From Megalopta genalis (Eukaryota; Arthropoda; Insecta; Hymenoptera; Halictidae), in assembly GCF_051020955.1 (NCBI RefSeq), contig NW_027476218.1:372001-436000 (forward strand): DNA of 64,000 bases. The letters are read 5' to 3'. The notes under the pieces were generated by a model. It was not told where the DNA came from, did no database searches, and saw only the letters and a program-made list of their open reading frames with translations. A program made the position numbers and the translations under genes. Shown piece by piece: positions 25,101 to 37,998 of this stretch (the stretch's first letter is position 1; each line of letters opens with the position of its first letter).

Positions 25101-27450
25101 TTTTGAAGCTAACTCGTTTGTTTCGCATGCAGTTGAAGCTGAATCATGTATATCACAAGTATTTGAAGCTAAACCATTTGTTTCGCATGGTTTCGAAAAT
25201 CAGCCTTCTATTTCGCATTGATTTGAAGCTAAATCATGAGTTTCGCATGGATTTGAAGCTAACTCGTTTGTTTCGCATGGATTTGGAGCTAACTCATTTG
25301 TTTCGCATGCAGTTGAATCAAAATCATGTATATCACAAGTATTTGAAGCTAAACCATTTGATTCGCATGGATTTGAAGCTGAGCCTTCTACTTCGCATTG
25401 ATTTGAAGCTACATCAAGTGTTTCGTTTGGATTTGAAGAAAACTCGTTCCTATCGCATGGATTTAAAGCTAACTCGTTTGTTTCGCATGCTGTTGAAGCT
25501 AAATCTAGTATATCACAAGTATTAGAAGCTAAACCATTTGTTTCGCATGGAATCGAAAATCAACCTTCTATTTCGCATTGATTTGAAGCTAACTCGTTTG
25601 TTTCGCATGGATTTGAAGCTAAATCATTTGTTTCGCATGCTGTTGAAGCATATTCATGTATATCACAAGTATTTGAAGGTAAACCATTTGATTCGCATGG
25701 ATTTGATGCTAAGCCTTCTAGTTCGCATTGAGTTGAAGCTAAATCAATTGTTTCGTTTGGATTTGTAGAAAACTCGTTTGTTTCGCCTGCAGTTGAAGCT
25801 ATATCACTTATGTTCGCAAGTATTTGAAGCTAAATCATTCGTTTCGCATGGAGTTGCAGCTAAGCCTTCTATTTCGCATTGAATTGAAGCTAAATCATGT
25901 GTTTCGCTTGGATTTGAAGCTAACTCGTTTGTTTCGCATGCAGTTGAACCTAAATCATGTATATAACAAGTATTTGAAGCTAAACCATTTGTTCTGCATG
26001 GATTCGAAGATAAGCCTTGCACTTCGCATTGATTTGATGCTGAGTCATGTGTTTCGCCTGAATTTGAAGCAAACACGTTTGTTTCAGATGCAGTTGAGGC
26101 TAAATCATGCATATCACAAGTATATAAAGCTGAACCATTTGTTTCGCATGAATATTAATGTAATCCATGTGTTTCGCATGAATTTGAAGCTAAATCATGT
26201 GTTTCGCATGGATTTGAAGCTACTCGTTTGTTTCGCACGCTGTTGCAGCTAAATCATGTATATCACATGTATTTGAAGCTAAACCATTTGTTTCGCATGG
26301 ATTCGAAGATCAGCCTTCTACTTCGCATTGATTTGAAGCTAAATCAAGTGTATCGCATAGATTTGAAGCTAACTCGTTTGTTTCGCATGGAGTTGAAGCT
26401 AACTCGTTTGTTTCGCATGGATTTGAAGCTAACTCATTTGTTTCCCATGCAGTTGAAGCAAATTTATGTATATCACAAGTATTTGAAGCTAAACCATTTG
26501 ATTCGCATGGATTTGATGCTAAGCCTTCTACTTCGCATTGAGTTGAAGCTAAATCATGTGTTTCTCATGGATTTAAAGCTAACACCTTTGTTTCGCATGC
26601 AGTTGAATCAAAATCATGTATATCACAAGTATTTGAAACTAAACCATTTGTTTCGCATGGATTCGAAGATCAGCCTTCCACTTCGCATTGATTTGAAGCT
26701 AAATCAAGTGTTACTCTTGGATTTGAAGTTAACTCGTTAGTTTCGCATGCAGTTGAAGCTAAATCATGAATATCACAAGTATTTGAAGCTAAACCATTTG
26801 ATTCTCATGGATTTGGAGCTAAGTCTTCTACTTCGCAATTGATTTCGAGCTAAATCATGTGTTTCGCATGGATTTAAAGCTAACACCTTTGTTTCGCATG
26901 CAGTTGAATCTAAATCATTTATATCACAAGTATTTGAAGCTAAACCATTTATTTCGCATGGATTTGAAGTTAACTCGTTTCTATCGCATGGATTTAAAGC
27001 TAACTCGTTTGTTTCGCATGCAGTTGAAGCTATATCATGTATATCACAAGTATTTGAATCTAAACCATTTGATTCCCATGGATTTGGATCTAAGCCTTCT
27101 ACTTCGCATTGATTTGGAGCTAAATCATTTGTTTCGCATGGATTTAAAGCTAACACTTTTGTTTCGCATGCAGTTGAAGCTAAATCATATATATCACAAG
27201 TATTTGAAGCTAAACAATTTGTTGCGTATGGATTCTAAAATCAGCCTTCTATTTCGCAATGATTTGAAGCTAAATCATGTGTTTCTCATGGATTTGAAGC
27301 TAACTCGTTTTTATCGCATGGATTTAAATCTAACTGGTTTGTTTCGCATGCAGTTGAAGCTAAATCATGTATATCACAAGTATTTGAAGCTAAACCATTT
27401 GTTTCGCGTGGATCCGAAAATCAGCCTTCTATTTCGCATTGATTTGAATC
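16101..27450 (+). repeat. Satellite left arm: diverged 150-bp HORs
   Basis: The A-B-C-D-E order is recognisable, but copies differ at several positions per monomer and some monomers are missing or duplicated. Single-base indels shift the open frame often (for example at 16,490, 17,030 and 18,110). C-type variants with TTATGTTCGCAAG or TTATGCTCGCAAG occur near 20,993, 21,472 and 25,809; the core's TGGTCCC form is absent. A quartet with TTATATCGCAATTATCTGAAG is common at 20.3-24.3 kb. Confidence 0.85.
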
Positions 27451-27521
27451 TAAATCATGAGCTTCGCATGGATTTGAAGCAAACTCGTTCGTTTCGCATG
27501 CAGTTGAAGCTATATCACTTA

Positions 27522-29150
27522 TGGTCCCAAGTGTTTGAAGCTAAATCATTCGTTTCGCAAGGAGTTCAAGCTAAGACTTCTACTTCGCATGGATTTGAAG
27601 CAAAATCATGTATATCACAAGTATTTGAAGCTAAACAATTTGATTCGCATGGATTCGAAGATCAGCCTTCTACTTCGAATTGATTTGATGCTAAATCATG
27701 TGTTTCGCTTGTATTTGAAGCTAACTCGATTGTTTCGCATGCAGTTGAAGCTAAATCATGTATATCAAAAGTATTTGAAGCTAAACCTTTTGTTTCGCAT
27801 AAATATTAAGCTAAACCATGTGTTATGCATGAATTTGAAGCTAAATCATGTGTTTCGCTTGGATTTGAAGCCAACTCGTTTGTTTCGCCTGCAGTTGATG
27901 CTAAATCTAATATATCACAAGTATTTGAAGCTAAACCATTTGTTTCGCATGGATTCGAAAATCAGCCTTCTATATCGCATTGATTTGAAGCTAAATCATG
28001 TGTTTCTCATGGATTTGAAGCTATCTCGCTTCTATTGCATGGATTTAAAGCTAACTCGTTTGTTTCGCATGCTGTTGAAGCTAAATCTAGTATATCACAA
28101 ATATTTGAAGCTAAACCATTTGTTTCGCATGGATTCGAAAATCAGCCTTCTATATCGCATTGATTTGAAGCTAAATCATGTGTTTCGCATGGATTTGAAG
28201 CTATCTCGTTTCTATCGCATGGATTTAAAGCTATATCGTTTGTTTCGCATGCTGTTGAAGCTAAATCTAGTATATCACAAGTATTTGAAGCTAAACCATT
28301 TGTTTCGCATGGATTCGAAAATCAGCCTTCTATTTCGCATTGATTTGAATCTAAATCATGAGCTTCGCATGGATTTGAAGCAAACTCGTTCGTTTCGCAT
28401 GCAGTTGAAGCTATATCACTTATGGTCCCAAGTGTTTGAAGCTAAATCATTCGTTTCGCAAGGAGTTCAAGCTAAGACTTCTACTTCGCATGGATTTGAA
28501 GCAAAATCATGTATATCACAAGTATTTGAAGCTAAACAATTTGATTCGCATGGATTCGAAGATCAGCCTTCTACTTCGAATTGATTTGATGCTAAATCAT
28601 GTGTTTCGCTTGTATTTGAAGCTAACTCGATTGTTTCACATGCAGTTGAAGCTAAATCATGTATATCAAAAGTATTTGAAGCTAAACCTTTTGTTTCGCA
28701 TAAATATTAAGCTAAACCATGTGTTATGCATGAATTTGAAGCTAAATCATGTGTTTCGCTTGGATTTGAAGCCAACTCGTTTGTTTCGCCTGCAGTTGAT
28801 GCTAAATCTAGTATATCACAAGTATTTGAAGCTAAACCATTTGTTTCGCATGGATTCGAAAATCAGCCTTCTATATCGCATTGATTTGAAGCTAAATCAT
28901 GTGTTTCTCATGGATTTGAAGCTATCTCGTTTCTATCGCATGGATTTAAAGCTAACTCGTTTGTTTCGCATGCTGTTGAAGCTAAATCTAGTATATCACA
29001 AGTATTTGAAGCTAAACCATTTGTTTCGCATGGATTCGAAAATCAGCCTTCTATTTCGCATTGATTTGAATCTAAATCATGAGTTTCGCATGGATTTGAA
29101 GCAAACTCGTTCGTTTCGCATGCAGTTGAAGCTATATCACTTATGGTCCC
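27522..29150 (+). repeat. Tandem 901-bp and 721-bp HOR copies
   Basis: TGGTCCC anchors at 27,522, 28,423 and 29,144 delimit a 901-bp unit followed by a 721-bp unit. The first carries a 180-bp (six-monomer) block twice, at about 27,935-28,115 and 28,115-28,295; the second carries it once, accounting exactly for the difference. Elsewhere the copies are nearly identical, apart from scattered substitutions such as GTTTCGCATG versus GTTTCACATG near 27,741/28,642. Confidence 0.85.
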
Positions 29151-29864
29151 AAGTGTTTGAAGCTAAATCATTCGTTTCGCATGGAGTTCAAGCTAAGACT
29201 TTTACTTCGCATTGATTTGGAGCTAAATCATGTGTTTCGCATGGATTTAAAGCTAACGCGTTTCTTTCGCATGCAGTTGTAGCTAAATCTAGTATATCAC
29301 AAGTATTTGAAGCTAAACCATTTGTTTCGCATGGATTCGAAAATCAGCCTTCTATTTCGCATTGATTTGAATCTAAATGATGAGTTTCGCATGGATTTGA
29401 AGCTAACTCGTTTGTTTCGCATGCAGTTGAAGCAAAATCATGTATATCACAAGTATTTGAAGCTAAATCATTCGTTTCGCATGGATTCGAAGTTCAGCCT
29501 TCTATATCGCATTGATTTGAAGCTAAATCATGTGTTTCTCATGGATTTAAAGCTATCTCGTTTCTATCGCATGGATTTAAAGCTAACTCGTTTGTTTCGC
29601 ATGCAGTTGAAGCTCAATCATGTATATCTCAAGTATTTGAAGCTAAACCATTTGTTTCGCATGGGTTTTGAAGCTAAGCCTTCTACTTCGCATTGATTTG
29701 AAGCCAAATCATGTGTTTCTCATGGATTTAAAGCTAACACGTTTGTTTCGCATGCAGTTGAAGCTATATCACTTATGGTCCCAAGTGTTTGAAGCTAAAT
29801 CATTCGTGTCGCATGGAGTTCAAGCTAAGACTTCTACTTCGCATTGATTTGCAGCTAAATCATG

Positions 29865-32559
29865 TGTTTCGCATGGATTTAAAGCTAACGCGTTTCTTTC
29901 GCATGCAGTTGTAGCTAAATCTAGTATATCACAAGTATTTGAAGCTAACCTATTTGTTTCGCATGGATTCGAAAATCAGCCTTCTATTTCGCATTGATTT
30001 GAATCTAAATCACGAGTTTCGCATGGATTCGAAAATCAGCCTTCTAGTTCGCATTGATTTGAATCTAAATCATGAGTTTCGCATGGATTTGAAGCTAACT
30101 CGCTTGGTTCGCATGGATTTGAAGCAAACTCGTTCGTTTCGCATGCAGTTGAAGCAAAATCATGTATATCACAAGTATTTGAAGCTAAATCATTCGTTTC
30201 GCATGGATTTGAAGCTAACTCGTTTGTTTCAGATACAGTTGAAGCTAAATCATGTATATCAAAGGAATTTGAAGCTGAATCATTTGTTTCGCATGGATTC
30301 GAAAATCAGCATTCTATTTCGCATTGATTTCAAGCTAAATCATGAGTTTCGCATGGACTTGAAGCTAACTCGTTTGTTTCGCATGGATTTGAAGCAAAAT
30401 CATGTATATCACTAGTATTTGAAGCTAAACAATTTGATTCGCATGGATTCGAAGTTCAGCCTTCTACTTCGAATTGATTTGATGCTAAATCATGTGTTTG
30501 GCTTGTATTTGAAGCTAACTCGATTTTTTTCGCATGCAGTTGAAGCTAAATCATGTATATCAAAAGTATTTGAAGCTAAACCTTTTGTTTCGCATAAATA
30601 TTAAGCTAAACCATGTGTTATGCATGAATTTGAAGCTAAATCATGTGATTCGCTTGGATTTGAAGCCAACTCGTTTGTTTCGCCTGCAGTTGATGCTAAA
30701 TCTATTATATCACAAGTATTTGAAGCTAAACCATTTGTTTCGCATGGATTCGAAAATCAGCCTTCTATATCGCATTGATTTGAAGATAAATCATGTGTTT
30801 CTCATGGATTTGAAGCTATCTCGTTTCTATCGCATGGATTTAAAGCTAACTCGTTTGTTTCGCATGCTGTTGAAGCTAAATCTAGTATATCACAAGTATT
30901 TGAAGCTAAACCATTTGTTTCGCATGGATTCGAAAATCAGCCTTCTATTTCGCATTGATTTGAATCTAAATCATGAGTTTCGCATGGATTTGAAGCAAAC
31001 TCGTTCGTTTCGCATGCAGTTGAAGCTATATCACTTATGGTCCCAAGTATTTGAAGCTAAACCATTTGTTTCGCAAGGGGTTTTGAAGCTAAGCCTTCTA
31101 CTTCGCATTGATTTGAAGCCAAATCATGTGTTTCTCATGGATTTAAAGCTAACACGTTTGTTTCGCATGCAGTTGAAGCTCAATCACGTATATCACAAGT
31201 ATTTGAAGCTAAACCATTTGTTTCGCATGGATTCGAAAATCAGCCTTCTACTTCGCATTGATTTGAAGATAAACCATGTGTTAGGCTTGGATTTGAAGCT
31301 AACTCGTTTGTTTCGCATGCAGTTGAAGCTGTATCACTTATATCGCAAGTATTTGAAGCTAAATCATTTGTGTCGCATGGATTCGAAAATCAGCCTTCTA
31401 CTTCGCATTGATTTGAAGCTAAATCAAGTGTTTCGCTTGGATTTGAAGTTAACTCGTTAGTTTCGCATGCAGTTGAACCTAAATCATGTATATCACAAGT
31501 ATTTGAAGCTAAACCATTTGATTCTCATGGATTTGGAGCTAAGCCTTCCAACTTCGCATTCATTTAGAGATAAATCATGTGTTTCGCATGGACTTAAAGC
31601 TAACACGTTTGTTTCGCATGCAGTAGAAGCTAAATCATGTATATCACAAGTATTTGAAGTTAATCCATTTGTTTTGCATGGATTCGAAAATCAGCCTACT
31701 ATTTCGCATTGATTTGAAGCCAAATCATGTGTTTCTCATGGATTTAAAGCTAACACGTTTGTTTCGCATGCAGTTGAAGCTCAATCATGTATATCTCAAG
31801 TATTTGAAGCTAAACCATTTGTTTCGCATGGGTTTTGAAGCTAAGCCTTCTACTTCGCATTGATTTGAAGCCAAATCATGTGTTTCTCATGGATTTAAAG
31901 CTAACACGTTTGTTTCGCATGCAGTTGAAGCTCAATCACGTATATCACAAGTATTTGAAGCTAAACCATTTGTTTCGCATGGATTCGAAAATCAGCCTTC
32001 TACTTCGCATTGATTTGGAGCTAAATCACGAGTTTCGCATGGATTCGAAAATCAGCCTTCTATTTCGCATTGATTTGAATCTAAATCATGAGTTTCGCAT
32101 GGATTTGAAGCAAACTCGTCCGTTTCGCATGCAGTTGAAGCTATATCACTTATGGTCCCAAGTGTTTGAAGCTAAATCATTCGTTTCGCAAGGAGTTCAA
32201 GCTAAGACTTCTACTTCGCATTGATTTGGAGCTAAATCATGTGTTTGGCATGGATTTGAAGCTATCACGTTTCTTTCGCATGCAGTTGAAGCTAAATCAT
32301 GTATATCACTAGTATTTGAAGCTAAACCATTTGTTTCGCATGGATTCGAAAATCAGCCTTCTATATCGCATTGATTTGAAGCTAAATCATGTGTTTCTCA
32401 TGGATTTAAAGCTATCTCGTTTCTACCGCATCGATTTAAAGCTAACTCGTTTGTTTCGCATGCTGTTGAAGCTAAATCTAGTATATCACAAGTATTTGAA
32501 GCTAAACCATTTGTTTCGCATGGATTCGAAAATCAGCCTTCTATTTCGCATTGATTTGA
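29865..32559 (+). repeat. 2.7-kb segment duplicated 5.44 kb downstream (copy 1)
   Basis: This segment matches 35,305-37,998 almost base for base, including rare private variants such as the TTTCTACCGCATCGATTT block near 32,420. Only scattered substitutions and a 1-bp length difference (the poly-G run near 31,077) separate them. Identity breaks sharply at both ends. Confidence 0.85.
31467..31863 (+). repeat. Marker block with CATTCATTTAGAGATAA variant, one of five copies
   Basis: A run of monomers containing CCTTCCAACTTCGCATTC then ATTTAGAGATAA, a variant not seen elsewhere, recurs nearly unchanged at about 31,467, 34,411, 36,906, 38,681 and 41,475. Spacings are 2,944, 2,495, 1,775 and 2,794 bp, so the units between copies differ in size. 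It is a useful tag for tracing duplication history. Confidence 0.8.
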
Positions 32560-35304
32560 ATCTAAATCATGTGTTTCACATGGATTTGAAGCTAACTCGT
32601 TTGTTTCGCATGCAGTTGAAGCTATATCACTTATGGTCCCAAGTGTTTGAAGCTAAATCATTCGTTTCGCATGGAGTTCAAGCTAAGACTTCTACTTCGC
32701 ATTGATTTGGAGCTAAATCATGTGTTTCGCATGGATTTAAAGCTAACGCGTTTCTTTCGCATGCAGTTGTAGCTAAATCTAGTATATCACAAGTATTTGA
32801 AGCTAAACCATTTGTTTCGCATGGATTCGAAAATCAGCCTTCTATTTCGCATTGATTTGAATCTAAATCATGAGTTTCGCATGGACTTGAAGCTAACTCG
32901 TTTGTTTCGCATGGATTTGAAGCAAAATCATGTATATCACAAGTATCTGAAGCTAAACCATTTGTTTCGCATGGATTCGAAAATCAGCCTTCCACTTCGC
33001 ATTGATTTGAAGCTAAATCGTGTGTTTCTCATGGATTTAAAGCTATCTCGTTTCTATCGCATGGATTTAAAGCTAACTCGTTTGTTTCGCATGCTGTTGA
33101 AGCTAAATCTAGTATATCACAAGTATTTGAAGCTAAACCATTTGTTTCGCATGGATTCGAAAATCAGCCTTCTATTTCGCATTGATTTGAATCTAAATCA
33201 TGAGTTTCGCATGGATTTGAAGCTAACTCGTTTGTTTCGCATGCAGTTGAAGCAAAATCATGTATATCACAAGTATTTGAAGCTAAATCATTCGTTTCGC
33301 ATGGATTTGAAGCTAACTCATTTGTTTCAGATACAGTTGAAGCTAAATCATGTATATCAAAGGAATTTGAAGCTGAATCATTTGTTTCGCATGGATTCGA
33401 AAATCAGCCTTCTATTTCGCATTGATTTCAAGCTAAATCATGAGTTTCGCATGGACTTGAAGCTAACTCGTTTGTTTCGCATGGATTTGAAGCAAAATCA
33501 TGTATATCACAAGTATTTGAAGCTAAACAATTTGATTCGCATGGATTCGAAGTTCAGCCTTCTACTTCGAATTGATTTGATGCTAAATCATGTGTTTCGC
33601 TTGTATTTGAAGCTAACTCGATTGTTTCGCATGCAGTTGAAGCTAAATCATGTATATCAAAAGTATTTGAAGCTAAACCTTTTGTTTCGCATAAATATTA
33701 AGCTAAACCATGTGTTATGCATGAATTTGAAGCTAAATCATGTGTTTCGCTTGGATTTGAAGCCAACTCGTTTGTTTCGCCTGCAGTTGATGCTAAATCT
33801 AGTATATCACAAGTATTTGAAGCTAAACCATTTGTTTCGCATGGATTCGAAAATCAGCCTTCTATATCGCATTGATTTGAAGCTAAATCATGTGTTTCTC
33901 ATGGATTTGAAGCTATCTCGTTTCTATCGCATGGATTTAAAGCTAACTCGTTTGTTTCGCATGCTGTTGAAGCTAAATCAAGTATAACACAAGTATTTGA
34001 AGCTAAACAATTTGATTCGCATGGATTCGAAGTTCAGCCTTCTACTTCGAATTGATTTGATGCTAAATCATGTGTTTCGCTTGTATTTGAAGCTAACTCG
34101 ATTGTTTGGCAAGCAGTTGAAGCTAAATCATGTATATCAAAAGTATTTGAAGCTAAACCTTTTGTTTCGCATAAATATTAAGCTAAACCATGTGTTATGC
34201 ATGAATTTGAAGCTAAATCATGTGTTTCGCTTGGATTTGAAGCCAACTCGTTTGTTTCGCCTGCAGTTGATGCTACATCTAGTATATCACAAGTATTTGA
34301 AGCTAAACCATTTGTTTCGCATGGATTCGAAAATCAGCCTTCTATATCGCATTGATTTGAAGCTAAATCATGTGTTTCTCATGGATTTGAAGTTAACTCG
34401 TTAGTTTCGCATGCAGTTGAACCTAAATCATGTATATCACAAGTATTTGAAGCTAAACCATTTGATTCTCATGGATTTGGAGCTAAGCCTTCCAACTTCG
34501 CATTCATTTAGAGATAAATCATGTGTTTCGCATGGACTTAAAGCTAACACGTTTGTTTCGCATGCAGTAGAAGCTAAATCATGTATATCACAAGTATTTG
34601 AAGTTAATCCATTTGTTTTGCATGGATTCGAAAATCAGCCTTCTATTTCGCATTGATTTGAAGCCAAATCATGTGTTTCTCATGGATTTAAAGCTAACAC
34701 GTTTGTTTCGCATGCAGTTGAAGCTCAATCATGTATATCTCAAGTATTTGAAGCTAAACCATTTGTTTCGCATGGGTTTTGAAGCTAAGCCTTCTACTTC
34801 GCATTGATTTGAAGCCAAATCATGTGTTTCTCATGGATTTAAAGCTAACACGTTTGTTTCGCATGCAGTTGAAGCTCAATCACGTATATCACAAGTATTT
34901 GAAGCTAAACCATTTGTTTCGCATGGATTCGAAAATCAGCCTTCTACTTCGCATTGATTTGGAGCTAAATCATGTGTTTCGCATGGATTTAAAGCTAACG
35001 CGTTTGTTTCGCATGCAGTTGTAGCTAAATCTAGTATATCACAAGTATTTGAAGCTAACCTATTTGTTTCGCATGGATTCGATAATCAGCCTTCTATTTC
35101 GCATTGATTTGAATCTAAATCATGAGTTTCGCATGGATATGAGGCTAACTCGTTTGGTTCGCATGGATTTAAAGCTAACTCGTTTGTTTCGCATGCTGTT
35201 GAAGCTAAATCTAGTATATCACAAGTATTTGAAGCTAAACCATTTGTTTCGCATGGATTCGAAAATCAGCCTTCTATTTCGCATTTATTTGGAGCTAAAT
35301 CATT

Positions 35305-37998
35305 TGTTTCGCATGGATTTAAAGCTAACGCGTTTCTTTCGCATGCAGTTGTAGCTAAATCTAGTATATCACAAGTATTTGAAGCTAACCTATTTGTTTC
35401 GCATGGATTCGAAAATCAGCCTTCTATTTCGCATTGATTTGAATCTAAATCACGAGTTTCGCATGGATTCGAAAATCAGCCTTCTAGTTCGCATTGATTT
35501 GAATCTAAATCATGAGTTTCGCATGGATTTGAAGCTAACTCGCTTGGTTCGCATGGATTTGAAGCAAACTCGTTCGTTTCGCATGCAGTTGAAGCAAAAT
35601 GATGTATATCACAAGTATTTGAAGCTAAATCATTCGTTTCGCATGGATTTGAAGCTAACTCGTTTGTTTCAGATACAGTTGAAGCTAAATCATGTATATC
35701 AAAGGAATTTGAAGCTGAATCATTTGTTTCGCATGGATTCGAAAATCAGCCTTCTATTTCGCATTGATTTCAAGCTAAATCATGAGTTTCGCATGGACTT
35801 GAAGCTAACTCGTTTGTTTCGCATGGATTTGAAGCAAAATCATGTATATCACTAGTATTTGAAGCTAAACAATTTGATTCGCATGGATTCGAAGTTCAGC
35901 CTTCTACTTCGAATTGATTTGATGCTAAATCATGTGTTTCGCTTGTATTTGAAGCTAACTCGATTTTTTTCGCATGCAGTTGAAGCTAAATCATGTATAT
36001 CAAAAGTATTTGAAGCTAAACCTTTTGTTTCGCATAAATATTAAGCTAAACAATGTGTTATGCATGAATTTGAAGCTAAATCATGTGTTTCGCTTGGATT
36101 TGAAGCCAACTCGTTTGTTTCGCCTGCAGTTGATGCTAAATCTAGTATATCACAAGTATTTGAAGCTAAACCATTTGTTTCGCATGGATTCGAAAATCAG
36201 CCATCTATATCGCATTGATTTGAAGCTAAATCATGTGTTTCTCATGGATTTGAAGCTATCTCGTTTCTATCGCATGGATTTAAAGCTAACTCGTTTGTTT
36301 CGCAGGCTGTTGAAGCTAAATCTAGTATATCACAAGTATTTGAAGCTAAACCATTTGATTCGCATGGATTCGAAAATCAGCCTTCTATTTCGCATTGATT
36401 TGAATCTAAATCATGAGTTTCGCATGGATTTGAAGCAAACTCGTTCGTTTCGCATGCAGTTGAAGCTATATCACTTATGGTCCCAAGTATTTGAAGCTAA
36501 ACCATTTGTTTCGCATGGGTTTTGAAGCTAAGCCTTCTACTTCGCATTGATTTGAAGCCAAATCATGTGTTTCTCATGGATTTAAAGCTAACACGTTTGT
36601 TTCGCATGCAGTTGAAGCTCAATCACGTATATCACAAGTATTTGAAGCTAAACCATTTGTTTCGCATGGATTCGAAAATCAGCCTTCTACTTCGCATTGA
36701 TTTGAAGATAAACCATGTGTTAGGCTTGGATTTGAAGCTAACTCGTTTGTTTCGCATGCAGTTGAAGCTGTATCACTTATATCGCAAGTATTTGAAGCTA
36801 AATCATTTGTGTCGCATGGATTCGAAAATCAGCCTTCTACTTCGCATTGATTTGAAGCTAAATCAAGTGTTTCGCTTGGATTTGAAGTTAACTCGTTAGT
36901 TTCGCATGCAGTTGAACCTAAATCATGTATATCACAAGTATTTGAAGCTAAACCATTTGATTCTCATGGTTTTGGAGCTAAGCCTTCCAACTTCGCATTC
37001 ATTTAGAGATAAATCATGTGTTTCGCATGGACTTAAAGCTAACACGTTTGTTTCGCATGCAGTAGAAGCTAAATCATGTATATCACAAGTATTTGAAGTT
37101 AATCCATTTGTTTTGCATGGATTCGAAAATCAGCCTTCTATTTCGCATTGATTTGAAGCCAAATCATGTGTTTCTCATGGATTTAAAGCTAACACGTTTG
37201 TTTCGCATGCAGTTGAAGCTCAATCATGTATATCTCAAGTATTTGAAGCTAAACCATTTGTTTCGCATGGGTTTTGAAGCTAAGCCTTCTACTTCGCATT
37301 GATTTGAAGCCAAATCATGTGTTTCTCATGGATTTAAAGCTAACACGTTTGTTTCGCATGCAGTTGAAGCTCAATCACGTATATCACAAGTATTTGAAGC
37401 TAAACCATTTGTTTCGCATGGATTCGAAAATCAGCCTTCTACTTCGCATTGATTTGGAGCTAAATCACGAGTTTCGCATGGATTCGAAAATCAGCCTTCT
37501 ATTTCGCATTGATTTGAATCTAAATCATGAGTTTCGCATGGATTTGAAGCAAACTCGTTCGTTTCGCATGCAGTTGAAGCTATATCACTTATGGTCCCAA
37601 GTGTTTGAAGCTAAATCATTCGTTTCGCAAGGAGTTCAAGCTAAGACTTCTACTTCGCATTGATTTGGAGCTAAATCATGTGTTTGGCATGGATCTGAAG
37701 CTATCACGTTTCTTTCGCATGCAGTTGAAGCTAAATCATGTATATCACTAGTATTTGAAGCTAAACCATTTGTTTCGCATGGATTCGAAAATCAGCCTTC
37801 TATATCGCATTGATTTGAAGCTAAATCATGTGTTTCTCATGGATTTAAAGCTATCTCGTTTCTACCGCATCGATTTAAAGCTAACTCGTTTGTTTCGCAT
37901 GCTGTTGAAGCTAAATCTAGTATATCACAAGTATTTGAAGCTAAACCATTTGTTTCGCATGGATTCGAAAATCAGCCTTCTATTTCGCATTGATTTGA
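35305..37998 (+). repeat. 2.7-kb segment duplicated 5.44 kb upstream (copy 2)
   Basis: This is the partner of 29,865-32,559. The offset is 5,440 bp at the left end and 5,439 bp at the right end. Part of it (about 36,480-37,250) recurs again at about 38,255-39,025, with an offset of 1,775 bp. Confidence 0.85.
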
